NCBI GenBank assembly: GCA_014218235.1 | Contig: CM024764.1 | Location: 67,183,184-67,247,183 of the forward strand | Source of the DNA: Colocasia esculenta | Lineage: Eukaryota; Streptophyta; Magnoliopsida; Alismatales; Araceae | Direction of reading: 5' to 3' | DNA length: 64,000 bases | Shown here: piece by piece, positions 35,851 through 45,447 of the stretch | Numbering within the stretch: position 1 is the first letter of the stretch | How the letters are laid out: each line of letters opens with the position of its first letter | The notes under the pieces: generated by a model | What the model was told of the DNA's origin: nothing | Seen by the model: only the letters and a program-made list of their open reading frames with translations | The model's database searches: none | Made by a program: the position numbers and the translations under genes

Positions 35851-35859
35851 ATTTATAGA
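35851..35859 (-). promoter_or_regulatory. TATA box of the antisense DUF7745-like gene
   Basis: On the minus strand CTATAAATAG lies 88-96 bp upstream of the ATG at 35763, a normal distance for a plant promoter. It suggests that the antisense gene had its own promoter inside the element. Confidence 0.55.
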
Positions 35860-37095
35860 GTCTTAAGAGTTAGAAACCCACTCTAATCCTGAAACTAGGT
35901 GTTAGGATAAGATTAGAAGAGGTTTAGGAGTCCTAGTGTTAGTCTAGATATCTTAGGATAAGGGTGAACTCCGGTTTCCTGGTCTTTCCGAGCTCTGTCC
36001 GAGTCACGACACCGCGACCTGACGCGACAAGGTCGCGACAGGGTGCTGCGACGTGACATTGTCGCGGTCATCCAGGATGTCGCCTCTCTACCCGAGGGGT
36101 TGTTTTCATCTCTGTACTGTGTATATATGTTGTTTGATTATTTATAATTGTTATGTTTGTTATCTCATTGTGTTTGTTTCTTATCAAAAAAAAACAAAAA
36201 ACAAAAAAAAACCAAAAAAAATCAGAAATTCAGAAAATCAAAAAAGAGGACTTCGTCACAGGTAAGTCAGGTATTGTATCTCTATCCCTACTCCTCGCAT
36301 TACTATATGGTATCCTACTTATTATATCATTTCAAGGACCATCTGGTTCTCAATGTGTTCTGGAATTTGAGTTCCCCTCTACCAAAAACAGTGATAATCT
36401 AGGTGCACATTGCTAATCGATGGATAGGTCGTTAAGTTGTTTAAGTTCGGGGATGATAGATTCAGGCCTGCACTGCGGTTATGGGTAGTCTCTTGACCCG
36501 CCCTTATTCTGACTTGACAATATTATCCTTGATATATATTTTTATTTTCTCCCTTTATTTGCATTCGTTTTGACGATTTTTTTTATTTAGCCCAGTATGC
36601 ATCATGTAGGACTTTGAGCTTCCCTGACTCATTCTAGACTCTTGATGAGCCCTTGTTGAATGCCCAATCATTCTCCAGCTCCAAAACAAGAAATCCCAAT
36701 TCCACTCCGAATCGGAAGGTTTGCCTCCGAGTGAGTTGTTCCCATCAGTATGACAAGAATTTCCCTGTCTGGATTATCTATCTGAATTTTCCTTTTCCTT
36801 TGATCCGTTTTGGTCGCGAACCGCTCCAGGACAGAGTCATAAGTTACCTGCCTGGCACACAGATGTCCCTCAACAACGAAACCTGCCGGCCAATCGGCTA
36901 GGGTACCTCTCAATCGAGGGGTTGATCGTCCTCCTCTTTTCTTCTACTCATCCAGACTTGTGTTCTTCTTGACATCCTGCTCGAGCAGCTGACTCGGGGC
37001 TTTCACGAAGATTCCAATTGCCTGTTAGTTAGACCGGGTGTCTCTTTACCTTGGCTCCCACTTTTCAGTCCACGAAGATTCCAATTGCCTGTTAG
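35860..37095 (+). other. 3' noncoding region of the Tat element, truncated
   Basis: It contains GTCGCGAC-type words (36008-36070), an A-rich tract (36187-36245) and anonymous sequence. No polypurine tract precedes the junction at 37096, so the natural 3' end of the internal region is missing. Confidence 0.7.
37004..37095 (+). repeat. 25-bp direct repeat at a rearrangement junction
   Basis: The same 25 bases (beginning cacgaagattcc) occur at 37004-37028 and 37071-37095. The second ends exactly where the duplicated block starts (37096). It looks like templated filler DNA made during break repair. Confidence 0.85.
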
Positions 37096-37467
37096 CTAGG
37101 CGGTAATCTTGTCACCTGGAGCACCAAAAAGCAAATGACTGTGGCACGTTTGAGCACAGAGGCTGAGCTTCGTGCCATGGCCTCTGCTACTACGGAGCTC
37201 ATTTGGCTTCAACATCTTCTACGGGAGTTGCAGCTACCTATTACTCCGCCTGTGCTATGGTGCGATAACATCAGTGCTCTATACTTGGCCTCCAATCCCA
37301 TGTTCAAAGCACGCACCAAGCATGTGGAAGTGGACTTCCACTTTGTTCGCCACCTTGTTCTTCAACGGCAACTTCATGTCCTGCATGTTTCCAGTCATGA
37401 CCAGGTGGCTGATATCTTTACCAAATGTCTTGGCTCCTCTCAGTTCCAGGCACTACGAGACAGCTAA
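37096..37467 (+). pseudogene. Copia RNase H fragment, duplicated copy
   Basis: Matches 13809-14156 closely, with the SSTEAE site changed to LSTEAE and the same KHVEVDFHFVR motif. The first half of RNase H is absent because the block begins here. The stop lies a few codons later than in copy 1, owing to a change in the last codons. Confidence 0.92.
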
Positions 37468-37497
37468 ACGTGAGTCCTCCTGTTCAGCTTGAGGGGG

Positions 37498-37799
37498 TGA
37501 GTTAGGAAACAGAAGTTGAACAGGGTTGTACTTCTTGTTACGTGTGTGTGTGCATATCCATCTGAATGCTCATGCACATCTGGGACTCTGTTTTTGGTTT
37601 ATCTGAAAACTCATGCACATCCGGGACTCTGTTATGCTTGTGTTGTGCCTGAGGACTTTAGTGTTGTGTGTCCCGAAGGGACTCTTGTATTGTTTTGGGT
37701 CCTCTTGGATCTTGGTGATATATAATGGATGCCTCGCCATACCAGCAAGGTATTGGCAGATTCTTCCCAGTTCTATCTTCTCTTTTCTTCTGGTTTTCA
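37498..37799 (+). mobile_element. Copia LTR, duplicated copy
   Basis: Copy of 14212-14514, preceded by the same PPT (cttgagggggtga). One base shorter, with a few substitutions. Confidence 0.85.
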
Positions 37800-38334
37800 C
37801 TCAAAGGGAGAAGTGGCAGCGAGAGAAAATTGGACCAACACCTAAGCGAAGGAACGTGGAGGAGGGGAAGAAGGTTAAGGATCAGGTGCAGATGGAGGAG
37901 AGGGAGGCCCCAGCACAAACACACCCCGCCAGCAAGAACCTTAAAAAGAATGCATGAGCAAGGGGAATCGCCACTCCCTGCCAACAAATCTCCTTAGTGG
38001 TATTCTCACCCTTTAAACACCCTGGTGTTAGTTGCTATCCAAAAAAGGTATCTCTGAGTAGAATATTGTCGAATATTCCATATAATGGAGCCATTAATTT
38101 TCTTTAGAACAAAAATATTCTTAGCGTTCTGCCCAACCTTCGAGGGGGGGGGGGAGAGAGAGAGAGAGAGAGGAGGAGGAGGAGGAGGTGCTAGAGGGGG
38201 GAGAGAGAAAGAGGAAGTGGAGGTGTTCAGATGGGGGTCACTCCCTCCAGTTCCAATGGGGGAGGGAGAGAGAGGGAGAGAGTTGCAAGGGAAGATCGAG
38301 GGATTTATAAATTTCTCCAAAGTTGGGTTTAAGT

Positions 38335-38545
38335 AGGAAGTCGAGGAGTTGAAGCAGATCTATAGTGTCTCACAGGAGGAGATCCGAAGGTTGATCACCA
38401 CAATGTACTAGCTCAAACCAGTGCTAGAGGATGCAAAATAAAAGTAGTGCAGTCAAATTTTGGCTTTGGAAGCTCAAGCAAGTGGTCTTTGATACTAAGG
38501 ACTTGATGGACGAGTTTGTCCTTAAAGCTGTTGTGCAGTCATTGG
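38335..38545 (+). pseudogene. CC-NBS-LRR N-terminal fragment, duplicated copy
   Basis: Copy of 15048-15260 with the same Rx_N-like signature (VKFWLWKLKQVVFDTKDLMDEF) and the same TAG codons, so the damage predates the duplication. Here EEIRR replaces EETRR of the other copy, the more usual form in the family. Confidence 0.75.
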
Positions 38546-38711
38546 TGCTCATACCAGTAGCATCCCAACCTTCCTCCACTAATTTCTGCCATTACTGTCT
38601 CCCTCCACCAACTTTAGAGGGGTGCCCTCTAGTTTATTGGTGATCCAAGTCCTCTCGATCTCGATCTCCCTACTCCTATGCTCATTTGATTGCATGAACG
38701 AGGTGGTCTTT

Positions 38712-39012
38712 TGTAATGTTGTGGTCGTTCGGATTCAAATTTGGTGAATTTTGTGTGGTGTTTGGGCCAATGTGTGGTCATTGAGCCGTGGTTGGGGCTT
38801 TAGTGTGTTGTGTGGGTGTTGTGGACTGAAGGTTTTGGACCACTTAGTTCACTCGCTTTCTGTTTGAGAACACGACGGGGTGGGCGATGCATTCTAAATG
38901 TAGCCTCCACCTATGTTGCAATCTCAGCACCACCTGTTCCATGGTTTTTTCTATTTATACGATGTGTGGCGCGCGTTAGGCTGTCGTGTGGTATCACGTT
39001 TATGAACGCGAC
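38712..39012 (+). mobile_element. Old Gypsy-type LTR, piece 1, duplicated copy
   Basis: Copy of 15426-15726; ends with the TSD gcgac at 39008-39012. Together with gtgac at 40434 it brackets the LTR at 39013-40433 as a TSD-flanked unit. Confidence 0.75.
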
Positions 39013-40433
39013 TGTAGACACCCGGTTCTGGCTAATTGGCTGAGCTGTATTTCTTGTTATCTTAGTGGGCCCCTAATTGGTCACTCACCTTGAGCCCATC
39101 ATTAGCCTTGTTTGTGGTCCATTAAATCATTAAAATGCCTTGAAATCCCACATATTATCACTTTGAGAGAGTCCTTGGGGCTTAAAAACTCTTATCTTAT
39201 CATATGATTGGCTGATAATTCACCTTTTTTTCGGATTTATTGTCGCGACGCATCGTGGCGACGCGTCTCTATGTCGCGACGGGTCTGGCTGCCGCGACAG
39301 CCCATGCATTATCCATGCACGTGGGTAATACTGTCACGTCGATCCGCCCCGTCGCGTCTTAGTCGCGGTCCTACGATACGCCGCGACAATGGCCGAACCC
39401 TCTGGCCATCATAAATGCCCCCTATTTATCATCTTATGAATCTAGCTTAATCTCAAGGGATTATCCCAACCCCTTGGGCGGGATTTAGGCCCTAGGGACT
39501 CTCCTAAGAATTTCTAAGGACTCTATATCCGATTTTGATGAAGCTTTATCTCCCATTTTTAATTTCTGAGCCATTTTAAGGAGATATTGTCATTTATTCT
39601 CACCCCAAGCTCTATATAAACAATGCCCCTCCTCAAGGACGAGGAGAGCCTCATTACCACCCCGAAGGGCTGCCGAAATTCCCTCTCACCCATACTTAGC
39701 ATCACAGCCACTCATTTTTACCATTTCCCTTCACATTCCACTCCGCAAAACTACTCTTCTACCATCAATGGAGCACGGAGCGTGAAGAGGGCGACCCCAA
39801 CGATCTCCTGGAGCAGTTGCACATTTTTGGAGTTGTACCCACGCCAGGGAGTCGCCCCAATGGGGCTTATCTTCTTCCTCCTTCCTTCCTCCTATTTCTA
39901 CATGCATTTTTGTGTTATTCCTAGATAGAGCATACTTACTATCCACCCACATTTTCCACACCCATAGGGGTTCAAAACCACCCCAGGTGCGTTCCCACCA
40001 TGATTCCCCATTTCCCTCCATTTTTAGAATAGATACTATGCTTAACATATTCTAATAGGGTGTTTTCTTTGTGATTTTCTTTGATTGGCAGGCAAACAAG
40101 TGAAATCTACGAGAAGCTCTGGTTCTCTAGCCGGCTGGAGGACGAGAAGAAGGCCCATACCCAAATTCTCCCGCATTCAGGGAACGCGACGGCGGAGGGT
40201 GACGCGACCTTAGATGCGTCAACATAAGCCGACGCGATACCAGCTATCGTGACGGCCATGGCGACTGCGACACCAGGTCCATTTTTGTTCTCTTTCCTTT
40301 TCCTACTTTAAGTCAGCCATTATCTTATTCCTATTCTTAGGCGACTTGCTAGGTGGCGATCACATCCATATTTCATGCTACTAGTTTTAGCACACGTTTG
40401 TGTGTCGAGGGGAGCACAATCCCTGTGATTACA
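39013..40433 (+). mobile_element. 3' LTR of the Tat/Ogre-like element
   Basis: Starts TGTAGACACCC and ends GTGATTACA, 1421 bp. It differs from the 5' LTR mainly by transitions at CpG sites (4 differences in 121 bases in one stretch I compared). It is followed by gtgac, the partner of gcgac. Confidence 0.93.
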
Positions 40434-41550
40434 GTGACAATCAAGCACTTTCTGAATGCGACGGGTAGCCCTGACGTGTTCTTGATTTCAAAGGCTTTAA
40501 GCTCTATTTGTTGGCCAAACAGGGTAAATAGGTTTTTTCGGCCAAGGAAAGGTTTCCATAGGGAGGTACGGTGATTTTGGTTCGAGAGCTTGAGTTGTGG
40601 CAAGGTTTCCATGCAAAGATGGCGTCTGGAGCGTGGAAATGCCGATCAAACATCGTTCTTCATGTTCTTCGCATTGGTAGGGAAAATCTTTCTTTCATTT
40701 GCATTGTTTATATAGTTTGATGCATAAAAAACATGGTATGGACATGTATGTGTGATTTCCTATTGAGCTAATTTATTCGTAGAAACTCAAAGCATGTAAA
40801 ATGGGATTTTCTTGAGGTTTTGGGTGAGAAAGATGGGTTTTGTGTTCTGTCTAAGAACGCAGCACGTGTTCAGGTTGCAACCTTCGACCCCCGACGCATT
40901 CTTAGTGTGAACGCGGCATATCGTGCCATCGCATTCTTAACACAACTGTCGGCCCTGTCACATTTTACTTCTCGAAGTGTTTAGCAGTGTGCATTGTAAT
41001 GTGGGTCCAGTAGGGGCCTGGTTTTGTTTTTTTCTTACTAGTTTAGTGTATTTGAGCATTATTAATGTTATTTAGATGTGGTTTGTTGTAATTGAGAAAT
41101 TCATTAATAGTTTGAAGCCAATGTGTATCTTGTAAGTGATTTCAATGAAAGTAATGGATAAGTTAGTTTATGAACGAAAGATTTAAAGGTTATGAGCGTA
41201 AGATTTAAAGGTTTGTTCAGTAACTGATACTGATTAATTATGAACTGTTGTGGTTTGTCGAGTTTGGTGGTCTGGCATTTAATCCAGAATACCACTTCAG
41301 TTAGATACACTAGGTTCTTTGTGAGCTTGGCACGTTAAGCTCGAGGTTTATCTTTGTACTATGTGTACCATCAAAGTCTGTGTCGTCTTCTTGGACACCC
41401 TCACTCGTCTGTCAAGTTGTTCGTCCGGCTGAGGGAAAGATGACAGTGGGGCAATGACTTGTGGTGTGTTGTTCTTTTAGTTCGGTCACTTGTAGCGCAC
41501 TCATAGTTGGGGACAAACACCAGTAGACGTACTGGCCCTCAGCTAGTCCT
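40434..41550 (+). mobile_element. Old Gypsy-type LTR, piece 2
   Basis: It continues piece 1 when aligned with the younger LTR: 'ttggccaaacagg' (about 40512) matches 'cggccaaacagag' at 42887, and 41240-41545 ('cgagtttggtggtctggc', 'cttggacaccctcact', 'cggctgagggaaag', 'caccagtagacg', 'cagctagtcc') matches 43880-44190. Divergence is much higher than between the two younger LTRs. It is interrupted at 41551 by a SIRE-like LTR. Confidence 0.75.
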
Positions 41551-42540
41551 TGGTGGTGAGCACTTGTTTGTGAACATTTAAATAAAACATTACTTACTAT
41601 TTTTAATATGGAAAATCCTATCTTAATCTTATTTAAGTAAAAAAACCATCTGATTGTGTGTGATTAGAATTACTTGTAGTCTAGATTTCACTTAGTTGTC
41701 GACGGATCTCTCTCTGTTGTCAACAGATTTCTCTTATCTGTTGACACATACTTTTCTATATGTCGACACACGTTTTCTATCTATCAACAAATGTTTTCTA
41801 TCTATCAACATATGTTTTACTTCAAGTGAATATTTTTCTAAACCCACGTCGACTATAATATATCTATCATGGGCAGTCAAAGTTCACATCAATGACTAAC
41901 TAAGTCTTCAATCAATTATTGTATAAATGTTATGATTACTGAAGACTTACATGATCAGTCGAAGTCCAACTCCGACTCCTGGCTAGTCGAAGTACAACAT
42001 CAATTGATGAACAAAGTCTCAACAGTCGAAATCCACTCCGACTCGTAACCAATCGAAGCTTCACATCGATTGACGTTATGTTTGTTGCAATTAATTAACT
42101 CCACATCAATTAGCATTATGTTTGTTGCGATTAGTGAACACCACATTGATTGACATTATTTTTCATTCTGATTAGTAAACAATAGATAAGTTATGTTCTG
42201 ATTACTGGCCAAATGTTCACTTCTCATATCAATTGGCATTATATCCTTCTGATTAGTGAACAATAGATAAGTTGTGTTCCGATTACTGACCAAATGTTCA
42301 CTTTTCATATCGATTGATGTTATATCCTTGCGATTAGTGAACAAAAGGTTAAGTTGTCTTTCAATTACTAAACAAGTATTCACTTTTCATTCCAATTGCT
42401 TTAAAGTATTCTTACTATTGTTATATTTCCACTTCAACTCTTGTACAGTCGAAACTCTATCATTTTCATTTCTGTTATGTATCTAAGAGTCAAAGTATTC
42501 CTCTTAAGTTGTCTAAGAGCTAAAGTTCAAATTTTCATTT
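41551..42540 (+). mobile_element. SIRE-like Copia LTR, first half
   Basis: The insertion in the old LTR is flanked by a direct repeat tagtcct (41544-41550 and 51904-51910), consistent with a 5-bp TSD gtcct. The start is TGGTGGTG. It contains 'tcgaagtccaactccgact'-type repeats as seen in SIRE-like LTRs. It is interrupted at 42541 by the LARD-like element and resumes at 50893. Confidence 0.65.
41690..42370 (+). repeat. Two tandem repeat arrays in the SIRE-like LTR
   Basis: 41690-41830: 'tctatctatcaacaaatgtttt' type units of about 22-36 bp. 42130-42370: an 81-bp unit marked by 'tgattagtgaacaatagataagtt', starting at about 42172, 42253 and 42334, each holding a second half-unit with 'gattactg'. 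Between them, short inverted pairs such as AGTCG/CGACT and AATCG/CGATT recur around a similar spacer. Confidence 0.7.
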
Positions 42541-45433
42541 TGTAACAGTACGGTCGTTCGGATTCGGGTTTATCGGGTCTATGTGTGGTGCTCTTGACCA
42601 AGAGATGGTCAAAGGGCTGTTTGTGTGGTTTGTGTGCACAGGGTGAGCAATGTGGGCTAGATATGCCAGCCCATTTGCACTGTTGGTTCACTGTTTTGAA
42701 ATGCGGCGGAGCCAAGCGACGCGATTAGAACGCGTCAACCTTGCCCGATGCGATTCAGCTAACCACCTCTGTGACGCATGTCGCTCGGATCCTATGTGGC
42801 GTCAGCTTTGGTGGATGCATTTAAAGAAGTTAAACACGGCATCTGCTCTGGACGCGATTTTGATCAGAGTTTTAAGTGTGTCATTTCGGCCAAACAGAGC
42901 AGAGGATGCTCTGTCCGGCACAAAGGGAGATGCTATGGAGCTTCTCTGACGGATTCTGGTGGTTTTCAACCTCGGGTGGCTCGTGCGGCACGGGAACCAC
43001 GCGAGGACGGCGTTCGGAGTGTGGGCATGCTTTCGACGAGGAGGTTTTGGGCGTTCTTCGACGTCTTCTTCCGGTAGGGAGACTTCCTACTTTTGTTATC
43101 GTTTAAAGGCATGAATGGATTGGGGATTAAGGGATGGATCATGTGTGGGTGGTTTGCCTTGTTGGGTTTAGCCTGTTTACAGTTTTAATGGATTGAACGA
43201 TGAGAATAGTTGTGGGTTCTCTCGTGTGGGAGTGTGGGTTCGGCCCGTGAGCTGAACCCATTGTCACCGTTGAAACACGTCCAGGACAGACGACGCGTTC
43301 ATGTTGGAACGCGGCAGGTTGAGTCGATGTGTTTCTGGTTTTGTCTGTGCGCAGTGGCGATGTAGGTATCCCGTCTCTTTGACCCGACGTGTTCTTATGG
43401 AAATGCGTCGGTGTTGTCGGACACGATTATATGTTGACCGTTGGTTTAACCGGTTTGGTATAAAAGCGTCGTGTCGGGCCGACGCAACTTGGTCGCATCA
43501 CTGAGCCCTATCGCGTTAGCATTTTGAGTGGCGTTCGAACAGGTGGATGCGATTTGAATAGCGTCGCCTATGTCCAACGCGATTCAGCCGTCGAAGGGAA
43601 AGTTGTAGTGGCTGGGCAGTGATGGCCCTGTGTGGACCTAGCCCTGGTTTCTTGTTGTTCTTTTAAGACTGTTGTGATGATTAATGTGTTAAGCGGTGTG
43701 TAGGTTGCCATGGAGGTCACGGGATGACCAATGACAGGTAAGGTTGTGTTGTGTTGTTGTGATACAAAGTATGTATCAGTGTAGGATGGCTTGAGGGTCA
43801 CGTGGTGACCGGTGTTAAGCTAGTCCTAACACTCGTATATCATGGTTTATAAATAAAGGATTGTTTAGGTATGTATATCGTGGTTTGTGTGCTTACCGAG
43901 TCTGGTGGTCCGGCGCCTAATCCGAAATACCTCTTTAGTTGGGTACCCCAGGTTCCTAGGAGAGACAGGCATGTGTGTTGTGCTCGGGGCATGTCCCGAT
44001 ACGTGTGTACCTTAGAGGTCTGAGTCGTCTTCCTGGACACCCTCACTCTTGTGTTTGAGTAGTACGTCCAGCTGAGGGAAAGACGACTGAGGGGCAGCGA
44101 CTTGTGTTTGTGGGTGTGCAGTCGCTTGTAGCACACTCGTGGTTGGGGGTACGGACACCAGTAGTCGACACTAGTCCCCAGCTAGTCCTGTTTCCAATGC
44201 CTCACTTTAGGGAGCTCGGGCCAGAGTCCCTAAAGGTTCCAGGCGTGGGCCTACAGGGTATGTGATCTGCAGGTTGTGGTGTTGGTTGGTCTGCACTGTT
44301 CTTGGCTTGTTGTTGTGGAGCGGTAGTTGGACCTTCCATCCATGACTGTGAGACTAAGAGGTAGTTCTTGTGCTTTAGTGTCCGGGTTGGATACTGGCGT
44401 CATGAACCAGTAGTCTGTTCCCGTGTAGTGGCGTCGTTTCCATTCTGACTCGTGTTTAGCCACTAGTTGTGGTTTGTGTGTAACTCGCTGGTTAAGATTG
44501 TAACCATTGTGGTGTGCCCTGGAGGTGGCACGGTTCTGTGATTTAGTGTTGTACCTTGTGGTAGTAGGTACATGTACCCCTTATGAGTAGAGTTGTGTTG
44601 TGGTACGTGTGTCTTGTCCTCAGCTGGTGATGAGGTGAGACCGTGCATACTGTGGAGATCTTGTGGTGTGACACTCCACGTGTTAACTAGATTGGTCTCC
44701 GATTATGGTTTAGTTTAAGGGTGTTGGCTGGTTGACGTCAATCCCGATACTCTGTGCGGTTGGTTTGCCTGTGAAACTGTAACCTAGGCAGTGGCTTTCC
44801 TGTGAGGCTTATGGTCAAGGTGTTTTGGTTGAAGGGTGGACTAGCGATGCTAAGCTAGTCTTGTGTTTCCCTTTACTTTCCGAGGACTGGGTTTAGCTAG
44901 TGTGTTTGTGATTAGTTGTTATTTAACATGCTTGTGTGTGCATGTTACGCTTCTATTGCCGGTGTTGCCAGTGAGACCCTCTGGGGTTGAGGTCTTTTAG
45001 TGTAGCTGTGCTTTCTTTGTGGGAGATCCCTATTGAGCCAGTGACTTATTGAGGCTCACTCCCTTACAGTCTGTTTCAGGTGTTGGCCGACTTGGCAGAT
45101 GTTGGCTGACTTCGGCGTGGTTTACGCAGAGTAGTGCAGACTTGTACCACCACCAGTAGAGTAGTTGAGTCGTCTGAGCTTCTGCTCCCTCGGGATATGC
45201 CCCAGGTAGTTGTACTCTTTAAATTGGACATGTAAAATTATAATGGGACTTTTGTACATTGTGGTTTATAGTTATATACACTTGTATTTTCCTGTGTTAT
45301 ATTTTGTACTTGTGGTCTTTTATATTCTTACTAGACATGTGTTAGTGATATCCCTTGCAAGACTTCGGTCTGTTCACGGGAGACGAATCTGGATATGGAC
45401 CCTTATTGGGTATAAATATCCAGGGCCGTTACA
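42541..45433 (+). mobile_element. 5' LTR of a LARD-like element
   Basis: TGTAACAGTACGG... to ...GGGCCGTTACA, 2893 bp, followed by the PBS after two bases. Flanked on the left by cattt (42536-42540), repeated after the other LTR (50888-50892). Long Gypsy LTR of chromovirus appearance. It carries repeated gacgcgatt/gcgtc words (42715-42870, 43270-43590). Confidence 0.93.
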
Positions 45434-45435
45434 GT

Positions 45436-45447
45436 TGGTATCATAGC
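45436..45447 (+). other. Primer binding site of the LARD-like element
   Basis: TGGTATCATAGC, one base away from the initiator tRNA-Met type TGGTATCAGAGC. Confidence 0.85.

Larger units (their letters stand above)
37096..40433 (+). repeat. 3.34-kb duplicated block, copy 2
   Basis: Copy of 13809-17148. It starts inside Copia RNase H codons and ends at the end of the Tat 3' LTR, after which unique old-LTR flank (gtgacaatcaag) begins. The 1.9 kb before the LTR does not belong to the internal region of a retrotransposon, so this 3' end arose by rearrangement. Confidence 0.95.
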
